Of a stretch of DNA of 64,000 bases, positions 43,101 through 54,128 are shown piece after piece (the first letter of the stretch is position 1; the number at the start of each line of letters is the position of its first letter). The notes under the pieces were generated by a model. That model made no database searches. It was not told the DNA's origin and worked only from the letters and a program-made list of their open reading frames with translations. The DNA is from Odiellus spinosus (lineage: Eukaryota; Arthropoda; Arachnida; Opiliones; Phalangiidae). The stretch is from NCBI GenBank assembly GCA_963920705.1, contig OY987225.1, positions 30,255,538 to 30,319,537 of the forward strand, written 5' to 3'. Both the position numbers and the translations under genes were made by a program.

Positions 43101-43960
43101 TATTAATATTATGTATAGCCAAACCTCCGTGTCACCCCAGTATTATTAATATTAGAAATACATTATCAATAATAATAATAAAATCACAATTTAGGATGAT
43201 AACAAGATGGTCAAGCCCATAAGTATAGCCAAACCTCCGTGTCACCCCTACCGTGTCACCCCTACTTTGTCACCCCTACCGTGTCACCCCTACCTTGTCA
43301 CCCCTACCGTGTCACCCCAGTAATATTAATATTATGTATAGCCAAACCTCCGTGTCACCCCTACCGTGTCACCCCAGTATTATTAATATTAGAAATACAT
43401 TATCAATAATAATAATAAAATCACAATTTAGGATGATAACAAGATGGTCAAGCCCATAAGTATAGCCAAACCTCCGTGTCACCCCTACCGTGTCACCCCT
43501 ACCGTGTCACCCCTACCTTGTCACCCCTACCGTGTCACCCCTACCTTGTCACCCCTACCTTGTCACCCCTACCGTGTCACCCCAGTAATATTAATATTAT
43601 GTATAGCCAAACCTCCGTGTCACCCCTACCGTGTCACCCCAGTATTATTAATATTAGAAATACATTATACATAATAATAATAAAATCACAATTTAGGATG
43701 ATAACAAGATGGTCAAGCCCATAAGTATAGCCAAACCTCCGTGTCACCCCTACCGTGTCACCCCTACTTTGTCACCCCTACCGTGTCACCCCTACCTTGT
43801 CACCCCTACCGTGTCACCCCAGTAATATTAATATTATGTATAGCCAAACCTCCGTGTCACCCCTACCGTGTCACCCCAGTATTATTAATATTAGAAATAC
43901 ATTATCAATAATAATAATAAAATCACAATTTAGGATGATAACAAGATGGTCAAGCCCATA
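39596..43960. repeat. 2900-bp segmental duplication inside array 2
   Basis: The block with the private variant AAGTTTAGCC at 39861 recurs at 42761, an offset of 2900 bp. The next units follow the same order in both copies, including GTCACCCTAGTAA at about 40190 and 43090. Confidence 0.8.
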
Positions 43961-46900
43961 AGTATAGCCAAACCTCCGTGTCACCCCTACCGTGTCACCC
44001 CTACTTTGTCACCCCTACCGTGTCACCCCTACCTTGTCACCCCTACCGTGTCACCCCTACCGTGTCACCCCTACCTTGTCACCCCTACCTTGTCACCCCT
44101 ACCGTGTCACCCCAGTAATATTAATATTATGTATAGCCAAACCTCCGTGTCACCCCTACCGTGTCACCCCAGTATTATTAATATTAGAAATACATTATAC
44201 ATAACAATAATAAAATCACAATTTAGGATGATAACAAGATGGTCAAGCCCATAAGTATAGCCAAACCTCCGTGTCACCCCTACCGTGTCACCCCTACTTT
44301 GTCACCCCTACCGTGTCACCCCTACCTTGTCACCCCTACCGTGTCACCCCAGTAATATTAATATTATGTATAGCCAAACCTCCGTGTCACCCCTACCGTG
44401 TCACCCCAGTATTATTAATATTAGAAATACATTATCAATAATAATAATAAAATCACAATTTAGGATGATAACAAGATGGTCAAGCCCATAAGTATAGCCA
44501 AACCTCCGTGTCACCCCTACCGTGTCACCCCTACTTTGTCACCCCTACCGTGTCACCCCTACCTTGTCACCCCTACCGTGTCACCCCAGTAATATTAATA
44601 TTATGTATAGCCAAACCTCCGTGTCACCCCTACCGTGTCACCCCAGTATTATTAATATTAGAAATACATTATCAATAATAATAATAAAATCACAATTTAG
44701 GATGATAACAAGATGGTCAAGCCCATAAGTATAGCCAAACCTCCGTGTCACCCCTACCGTGTCACCCCTACTTTGTCACCCCTACCGTGTCACCCCTACC
44801 TTGTCACCCCTACCGTGTCACCCCAGTAATATTAATATTATGTATAGCCAAACCTCCGTGTCACCCCTACCGTGTCACCCCAGTATTATTAATATTAGAA
44901 ATACATTATCAATAATAATAATAAAATCACAATTTAGGATGATAACAAGATGGTCAAGCCCATAAGTATAGCCAAACCTCCGTGTCACCCCTACCGTGTC
45001 ACCCCTACCGTGTCACCCCTACCTTGTCACCCCTACCGTGTCACCCCTACCTTGTCACCCCTACCTTGTCACCCCTACCGTGTCACCCCAGTAATATTAA
45101 TATTATGTATAGCCAAACCTCCGTGTCACCCCTACCGTGTCACCCCAGTATTATTAATATTAGAAATACATTATACATAATAATAATAAAATCACAATTT
45201 AGGATGATAACAAGATGGTCAAGCCCATAAGTATAGCCAAACCTCCGTGTCACCCCTACCGTGTCACCCCTATTTTGTCACCCCTACCGTGTCACCCCTA
45301 CCTTGTCACCCCTACCGTGTCACCCCAGTAATATTAATATTATGTATAGCCAAACCTCCGTGTCACCCCTACCGTGTCACCCCAGTATTATTAATATTAG
45401 AAATACATTATCAATAATAATAATAAAATCACAATTTAGGATGATAACAAGATGGTCAAGCCCATAAGTATAGCCAAACCTCCGTGTCACCCCTACCGTG
45501 TCACCCCTACTTTGTCACCCCTACCGTGTCACCCCTACCTTGTCACCCCTACCGTGTCACCCCAGTAATATTAATATTATGTATAGCCAAACCTCCGTGT
45601 CACCCCTACCGTGTCACCCCAGTATTATTAATATTAGAAATACATTATCAATAATAATAATAAAATCACAATTTAGGATGATAACAAGATGGTCAAGCCC
45701 ATAAGTATAGCCAAACCTCCGTGTCACCCCTACCGTGTCACCCCTACTTTGTCACCCCTACCGTGTCACCCCTACCTTGTCACCCCTACCGTGTCACCCC
45801 AGTAATATTAATATTATGTATAGCCAAACCTCCGTGTCACCCCTACCGTGTCACCCCAGTAATATTAATATTATGTATAGCCAAACCTCCGTGTCACCCC
45901 TACCGTGTCACCCCAGTATTATTAATATTAGAAATACATTATCAATAATAATAATAAAATCACAATTTAGGATGATAACAAGATGGTCAAGCCCATAAGT
46001 ATAGCCAAACCTCCGTGTCACCCCTACCGTGTCACCCCTACCGTGTCACCCCTACCTTGTCACCCCTACCGTGTCACCCCTACCTTGTCACCCCTACCTT
46101 GTCACCCCTACCGTGTCACCCCAGTAATATTAATATTATGTATAGCCAAACCTCCGTGTCACCCCTACCGTGTCACCCCAGTATTATTAATATTAGAAAT
46201 ACATTATACATAATAATAATAAAATCACAATTTAGGATGATAACAAGATGGTCAAGCCCATAAGTATAGCCAAACCTCCGTGTCACCCCTACCGTGTCAC
46301 CCCTACCTTGTCACCCCTACCGTGTCACCCCTACCTTGTCACCCCTACCGTGTCACCCCAGTAATATTAATATTATGTATAGCCAAACCTCCGTGTCACC
46401 CCTACCGTGTCACCCCAGTATTATTAATATTAGAAATACATTATCAATAATAATAATAAAATCACAATTTAGGATGATAACAAGATGGTCAAGCCCATAA
46501 GTATAGCCAAACCTCCGTGTCACCCCTACCGTGTCACCCCTACCTTGTCACCCCTACCTTGTCACCCCTACCTTGTCACCCCTACCTTGTCACCCCTACC
46601 GTGTCACCCCAGTAATATTAATATTATGTATAGCCAAACCTCCGTGTCACCCCTACCGTGTCACCCCAGTATTATTAATATTAGAAATACATTATACATA
46701 ATAATAATAAAATCACAATTTAGGATGATAACAAGATGGTCAAGCCCATAAGTATAGCCAAACCTCCGTGTCACCCCTACCGTGTCACCCCTACCTTGTC
46801 ACCCCTACCGTGTCACCCCTACCTTGTCACCCCTACCGTGTCACCCCAGTAATATTAATATTATGTATAGCCAAACCTCCGTGTCACCCCTACCGTGTCA

Positions 46901-49900
46901 CCCCAGTATTATTAATATTTGAAATACATTATCAATAATAATAATAAAATCACAATTTAGGATGATAACAAAATGGTCAAGCCCATAAGTATAGCCAAAC
47001 CTCCGTGTCACCCCTACCGTGTCACCCCTACCGTGTCACCCCTACCTTGTCACCCCTACCGTGTCACCCCTACCTTGTCACCCCTACCGTGTCACCCCAG
47101 TAATATTAATATTATGTATAGCCAAACCTCCGTGTCACCCCTACCGTGTCACCCCAGTATTATTAATATTAGAAATACATTATCAATAATAATAATAAAA
47201 TCACAATTTAGGATGATAACAAGATGGTCAAGCCCATAAGTATAGCCAAACCTCCGTGTCACCCCTACCGTGTCACCCTAGTAATATTAATATTATGTAT
47301 AGCCAAACCTCCGTGTCACCCCAGTATTATTAATATTAGAAATACATTATCAATAATAATAATAAAATCACAATTTATGATGATAACAAGATGGTCAAGC
47401 CCATAAATATAGCCAAACCTCCGTGTCACCCCTACCGTGTCACCCCTACTTTGTCACCCCTACCGTGTCACCCCTACCTTGTCACCCCTACCGTGTCACC
47501 CCAGTAATATTAATATTATGTATAGCCAAACCTCCGTGTCACCCCTACCGTGTCACCCCAGTATTATTAATATTAGAAATACATTATCAATAATAATAAT
47601 AAAATCACAATTTAGGATGATAACAAGATGGTCAAGCCCATAAGTATAGCCAAACCTCCGTGTCACCCCTACCGTGTCACCCCTACTTTGTCACCCCTAC
47701 CGTGTCACCCCTACCTTGTCACCCCTACCGTGTCACCCCTACCTTGTCACCCCTACCTTGTCACCCCTACCGTGTCACCCCAGTAATATTAATATTATGT
47801 ATAGCCAAACCTCCGTGTCACCCCTACCGTGTCACCCCAGTATTATTAATATTAGAAATACATTATACATAATAATAATAAAATCACAATTTAGGATGAT
47901 AACAAGATGGTCAAGCCCATAAGTATAGCCAAACCTCCGTGTCACCCCTACCGTGTCACCCCTACTTTGTCACCCCTACCGTGTCACCCCTACCTTGTCA
48001 CCCCTACCGTGTCACCCCAGTAATTTTAATATTATGTATAGCCAAACCTCCGTGTCACCCCTACCGTGTCACCCCAGTATTATTAATATTAGAAATACAT
48101 TATCAATAATAATAATAAAATCACAATTTAGGATGATAACAAGATGGTCAAGCCCATAAGTATAGCCAAACCTCCGTGTCACCCCTACCGTGTCACCCCT
48201 ACTTTGTCACCCCTACCGTGTCACCCCTACCTTGTCACCCCTACCGTGTCACCCCAGTAATATTAATATTATGTATAGCCAAACCTCCGTGTCACCCCTA
48301 CCGTGTCACCCCAGTATTATTAATATTAGAAATACATTATCAATAATAATAATAAAATCACAATTTAGGATGATAACAAGATGGTCAAGCCCATAAGTAT
48401 AGCCAAACCTCCGTGTCACCCCTACCGTGTCACCCCTACTTTGTCACCCCTACCGTGTCACCCCTACCTTGTCACCCCTACCGTGTCACCCCAGTAATAT
48501 TAATATTATGTATAGCCAAACCTCCGTGTCACCCCTACCGTGTCACCCCAGTATTATTAATATTAGAAATACATTATCAATAATAATAATAAAATCACAA
48601 TTTAGGATGATAACAAGATGGTCAAGCCCATAAGTATAGCCAAACCTCCGTGTCACCCCTACCGTGTCACCCCTACTTTGTCACCCCTACCGTGTCACCC
48701 CTACCTTGTCACCCCTACCGTGTCACCCTAGTAATATTAATATTATGTATAGCCAAACCTCCGTGTCACCCCTACCGTGTCACCCCTACTTTGTCACCCC
48801 TACCGTGTCACCCCTACCTTGTCACCCCTACCGTGTCACCCCAGTAATATTAATATTATGTATAGCCAAACCTCCGTGTCACCCCAGTATTATTAATATT
48901 AGAAATACATTATCAATAATAATAATAAAATCACAATTTAGGATGATAACAAGATGGTCAAGCCCATAAGTATAGCCAAACCTCCGTGTCACCCCTACCG
49001 TGTCACCCCTACTTTGTCACCCCTACCGTGTCACCCCTACCTTGTCACCCCTACCGTGTCACCCCTACCGTGTCACCCCTACCTTGTCACCCCTACCTTG
49101 TCACCCCTACCGTGTCACCCCAGTAATATTAATATTATGTATAGCCAAACCTCCGTGTCACCCCTACCGTGTCACCCCAGTATTATTAATATTAGAAATA
49201 CATTATACATAATAATAATAAAATCACAATTTAGGATGATAACAAGATGGTCAAGCCCATAAGTATAGCCAAACCTCCGTGTCACCCCTACCGTGTCACC
49301 CCTACTTTGTCACCCCTACCGTGTCACCCCTACCTTGTCACCCCTACCGTGTCACCCCTACCTTGTCACCCCTACCGTGTCACCCCAGTAATATTAATAT
49401 TATGTATAGCCAAACCTCCGTGTCACCCCTACCGTGTCACCCCAGTATTATTAATATTAGAAATACATTATCAATAATAATAATAAAATCACAATTTAGG
49501 ATGATAACAAGATGGTCAAGCCCATAAGTATAGCCAAACCTCCGTGTCACCCCTACCGTGTCACCCCTACCGTGTCACCCTTACCTTGTCACCCCTACCG
49601 TGTCACCCCTACCTTGTCACCCCTACCGTGTCACCCCAGTAATATTAATATTATGTATAGCCAAACCTCCGTGTCACCCCTACTGTGTCACCCCAGTATT
49701 ATTAATATTAGAAATACATTATCAATAATAATAATAAAGTCACAATTTAGGATGATAACAAGATGGTCAAGCCCATAAGTATAGCCAAACCTCCGTGTCA
49801 CCCCTACCTTGTCACCCCTACCGTGTCACCCCAGTAATATTAATATTATGTATAGCCAAACCTCCGTGTCACCCCTACCGTGTCACCCCTACCGTGTCAC

Positions 49901-50129
49901 CCCAGTAATATTAATATTATGTATAGCCAAACCTCCGTGTCACCCCTACCGTGTCACCCCTACCTTGTCACCCCTACCGTGTCACCCCAGTAATATTAAT
50001 ATTATGTATAGCCAAACCTCCGTGTCACCCCTACCGTGTCACCCCAGTATTATTAATATTAGAAATACATTATCAATAATAATAATAAAATCACAATTTA
50101 GGATGATAACAAGATGGTCAAGCCTATAA

Positions 50130-52658
50130 GTATAGCCAAACCTCCGTGTCACCCCTACCTTGTCACCCCTACCGTGTCACCCCAGTATTATTAATATTAC
50201 AAATACATTATCAATAATAATAATAAAATCACAATTTAAGGTGCTAACAAGATGGGCAAGCCCATAAGTATAGCCAAACCTCCTTGTCACCCCTACCGTG
50301 TCACCCCTACCTTGTCACCCCTACCGTGTCACCCCAGTAATATTAATATTAGGTATAGCCAAACCTCCGTGTACCCCTACCGTGTCACCCCTACCTTGTC
50401 ACCCCAGTAATATTAATATTATGTATAGCCAAACCTCCGTGTCACCCCTACCGTGTCACCCCAGTATTATTAATATTAGAAATACATTATCAATAATAAT
50501 AATAAAATCACAATTTAAGGTGCTAACAAGATGGATAAGCCCATAAGTATATCCAACCCTCCGTGTCACCCCTACCGTGTCACCCCTACCTTGTCACCCC
50601 AGTAATATTAATATTATGTATAGCCAAACCTCCGTGTCACCCCTACCGTGTCACTCCAGTATTATTAATATTAGAAATACATTATCAATAATAATAATAA
50701 AATCACAATTTAAGGTGCTAACAAGATGGATAAGCCCATAAGTATAGCCAAACCTCCGTGTCACCCCAGTATTATATTAGAAATACATTATACATAATAA
50801 TAATAAAATCACAATTTAGGATGATAACAAGATGGTCAAGCCCATAAGTATAGCCAAACCTCCGTGTCACCCCTACCTTGTCACCCCTACCGTGTCACCC
50901 CAGTAATATTAATATTATGTATAGCCAAACCTCCGTGTCACCCCTACCGTGTCACCCCTACTTTGTCACCCCTACCGTGTCACCCCAGTAATATTAATAT
51001 TAGAAATACATTATCAATAATAATAATAAATCACAATTTAAGGTGCTAACAAGATGGTCAAGCCCATAAGTATAGCCAAACCTCCGTGTCACCCCAGTAA
51101 TATTAATATTAGAAATACATTATCAATAATAATAATAAACTCACAATTTAAGGTGCTAACAAGATGGTCAAGCCCATAAGTATAGCCAAACCTCCGTGTC
51201 ACCCCTATATACCGTATCACCCCTACCGTGTCACCCCTACCTTGTCACCCCTACCGTGTCACCCCTACCTTGTCACCCCTACTTTGTCACCCCTACCGTG
51301 TCACCCCAGTATTATTAATATTAGAAATACATTATCAATAATAATAAAATCACAATTTAAGGTGCTAACAAGATGGGCAAGCCCATAAGTATAGCCAAAC
51401 CTCCGTGTCACCCCTACCGTGTCACCCCTACCTTGTCACCCCTACCGTGTCACCCCAGTAATATTAATATTATGTATAGCCAAACCTCCGTGTCACCCCT
51501 ACCGTGTCACCCCAGTATTATTAATATTAGAAATACATTATCAATAATAATAATAAAATCACAATTTAAGGTGCTCACAAGATGGATAAGCCCATAAGTA
51601 TATCCAAACCTCCGTGTCACCCCTACCGTGTCACCCCTACCTTGTCACCCCAGTATTATTAATATTAGAAATACATTATCAATAATAATAATAATATCAC
51701 AATTTAGGATGATAACAAGATGGTCAAGCCCATAAGTATAGCCAAACCTCCGTGTCACCCCTACCGTGTCACCCCAGTAATATTAATATTAGAAATACAT
51801 TATCAATAATAATAATAAAATCACAATTTAAGGTGCTAACAAGATGGTCAAGCCCATAAGTATAGCCAAACCTCCGTGTCACCCCAGTATTATTAATATT
51901 AGAAATACATTATACATAATAATAATAAAATCACAATTTAGGATGATAACAAGATGGTCAAGCCCATAAGTATAGCCAAACCTCCGTGTCACCCCTACCT
52001 TGTCACCCCTACCGTGTCACCCCAGTAATATTAATATTATGTATAGCCAAACCTCCGTGTCACCCCTACCGTGTCACCCCTACTTTGTCACCCCAGTATT
52101 ATTAATATTAGAAATACATTATCAATAATAATAATAAAATCACAATTTAGGATGATAACAAGATGGTCAAGCCCATAATATAGCCAAACCTCCGTGTCAC
52201 CCCTACCTTGTCACCCCAGTAATATTAATATTATGTATAGCCAAACCTCCGTGTCACCCCTACCGTGTCACCCCTACCTTGTCACCCCTACCGTGTCACC
52301 CCAGTAATATTAATATTATGTATAGCCAAACCTCCGTGTCACCCCTACCGTGTCACCCCAGTATTATTAATATTAGAAATACATTATGAATAATAATAAT
52401 AAAATCACAATTTAGGATGATAACAAGATGGTCAAGCCCATAAGTATAGCCAAACCTCCGTGTCACCCCTACCGTGTCACCCCTACCGTGTCACCCCTAC
52501 CTTGTCACCCCTACCGTGTCACCCCAGTATTATTAATATTAGAAATACATTATCAATAATAATAATAAAATCACAATTTAAGGTGCTAACAAGATGGATA
52601 AGCCCATAAGTATAGCCAAACCTCCGTGTCACCCCTACCGTGTCACCCCAGTAATATT
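50130..52658. repeat. Divergent right edge of array 2
   Basis: Units here are irregular in length and carry many variants rare elsewhere in the array. AATTTAAGGTGCTAACAAGA replaces AATTTAGGATGATAACAAGA, and GATGGGCAAG or GATGGATAAG replaces GATGGTCAAG. The AAGGTGCTAACAAGATGGG form is closer to the array-1 anchor AAGGCGCTAACAAGATGGGG. Edge units escaping homogenisation is the usual satellite pattern. Confidence 0.85.
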
Positions 52659-52859
52659 AGATGCTGGCGGTCGCCAGCATCTGTTATTCCTAGCTCTAGT
52701 TTTCCGTAGACGGCTAGCAGCTCCTTTGTTTGGGCTGTATTAACTCCAATGGGGAAATAACATGGGCTGCCAAGATCCGAGATTCTTATACATTAGGGAA
52801 GCTCAAAAATCATAGGATTACCCATGACGCTTTTTTTGATGCACGTTAAAGTTCAGTGT
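52659..52859 (+). repeat. 201-bp hairpin-headed repeat, right copy
   Basis: The perfect hairpin AGATGCTGGC-GGTC-GCCAGCATCT (52659-52682) abuts the last array-2 monomer directly. The next 177 bp match the left copy (26557-26757) almost exactly; the hairpin loop differs and so do a couple of bases (CATAGG for CATGGG, TGCACG for TACACG). The following DNA is unrelated to that after the left copy. Confidence 0.9.
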
Positions 52860-53126
52860 ATTTCTTCTGGCAACCACACAGAATAGGCTACGCCTCTGAC
52901 GCTGCCCACGGGGTTAGGTTAGGTTAAGTTTCTCGGAGAGGAAATTTTTTGGTTTCCCAGCTTACAATGATACTTTCACACTTGTCACTTTGCACGAAAA
53001 CGTTTTAAAATTTTTTTTTTTTTTTTTTCAACATTAAAATAAATTTTCTAATGCAACTATTTTGTTTATTGACAAACTAACTCACCAGTTCACCCAGACT
53101 ACTTTTTACAAAGGGACAAATAATAG

Positions 53127-53633
53127 TTAAAAACCTAGTTGCCTGTTGCCAGGCCACTAGAAGGAACAGGTTATTCCTAACGTAAGTACTACTTTCACAG
53201 TTGTAATTACAACTTTGAATGGGCAGATATGATTATCATTCCGAGAACACCCATCACAACTTTCAATGGACATATATTATCATTTTAAGTGGGAGTGCCA
53301 TTGATCCAAACCTTTCACGAATAACTCTGCGAAAATTTGTGTTATAGAATGTAACAAGCACCACTATTTCCAAAACTAAGCGATTGGGAAGTCTTGGGTA
53401 CAGCATAATAGACCAAGTAGAAATTTTCGCAGAGTTATTCGTGAAAGGTTTTGGATCAATGGCACTCCCATTTAAAATGATAATATATGTCCATTGAAAG
53501 TTGTGATGGGTGTTCTCGGAATGATAATCATATCTGCCCATTCAAAGTTGTAATTACAACTGTGAAAGTAGTACTTACGTTAGGAATAACCTGTTCCTTC
53601 TAGTGGCCTGGCAACAGGCAACTAGGTTTTTAA
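53127..53633. mobile_element. 507-bp fold-back element with 212-bp arms
   Basis: The left arm (53127-53338, TTAAAAACCTAGTTGCC...) and right arm (53421-53633, ...GGCAACTAGGTTTTTAA) are nearly perfect reverse complements. They flank a loop of about 80 bp. The 92-codon frame at 53263-53541 lies across both arms and is a by-product of the palindrome. No transposase and no unambiguous target duplication were seen. Long arms with a short core suggest a long-TIR MITE or fold-back transposon. Confidence 0.9.
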
Positions 53634-54128
53634 ATAATGAAGATATTTATATATAGTCCAGCTTTAAAGAATAGTTTCACGTAAGAATTTTCCTAGAGAT
53701 TGTTAGTGACATATGGTACGATTCGTGTAAAAAATATTTCAAATGTTTGAGAGTAAAGTTTCGTTTTTATTTCCATTTGCGAGACCAAAAACTTATTTGT
53801 ATATTTGTTGTTTCTAGAGCAACGTTCGTTTAAAAACAAAAAAAAAAAAAAAAAAAACCGAGAAACTTTTAAAACTTTAAATCTAAAATAGAAACTTAAA
53901 ACTGACCTAACTGACCTTAAATAAAATATAATATGTTGCGTAATTGAAGTGAAATTATAGGTTTTAAATTTAATTTCAGAATTAGCGTGAGAAATATACG
54001 TATACTTGATAATAATGACTATTCGAAACTATACTGAACAAACGTAAAATATTTATCATCTCTGATTCTAAGATTATAATTTAATTTTCAATTACTGATG
54101 GCTAAAGGTTGCCTTAAACTAAACGGCT
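53634..54128. other. Intergenic DNA downstream of the minus-strand gene
   Basis: AT-rich sequence with a 20-base A-run at 53838-53857. It should contain the 3' untranslated region of the minus-strand gene, but no canonical polyadenylation signal stands out close to its stop. Confidence 0.4.

Larger units (their letters stand above)
27075..52658. repeat. Satellite array 2: about 100 units of a 14-bp minisatellite with AT-rich spacers
   Basis: The monomer is GTGTCACCCCTACC, with a TTGTCACC variant. Short monomer runs are separated by two spacers. The long spacer runs from AGTATTATTAATATTAG through AAATCACAATTTAGG and AACAAGATGGTCAAGCCC to TATAGCCAAACCTCC. The short spacer, AGTAATATTAATATTATG joined to TATAGCCAAACCTCC, looks like the long one with about 70 bp deleted. 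The commonest unit is 237 bp, and others differ by multiples of 14 (209, 251, 265). Many units have the long-spacer variant TATACATAATAATAAT after the longest monomer runs. The plus-strand frames here repeat a 14-residue period in all three frames, because 14 is not divisible by 3, and are artefacts. Confidence 0.97.

Noticed and set aside
27223-51597. Dozens of plus-strand frames rich in HPYRVTPT-like repeats
   Set aside because: The same effect from a 14-bp monomer: all three frames give the same 14-residue period, ending at stops in the AT-rich spacers.
27075-52658. CRISPR-like appearance (regular short repeats with spacers)
   Set aside because: The spacers are themselves repeated, the repeats are directly adjacent, and the context is an intron-containing eukaryotic gene region without cas genes.
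52910-52932. GGTTAGGTTAGGTTAAG, telomere-like
   Set aside because: Only two to three units, common by chance in insect intergenic DNA.
53263-53541. 92-codon minus-strand frame
   Set aside because: It lies across the arms of the 507-bp fold-back and is a consequence of the palindrome.
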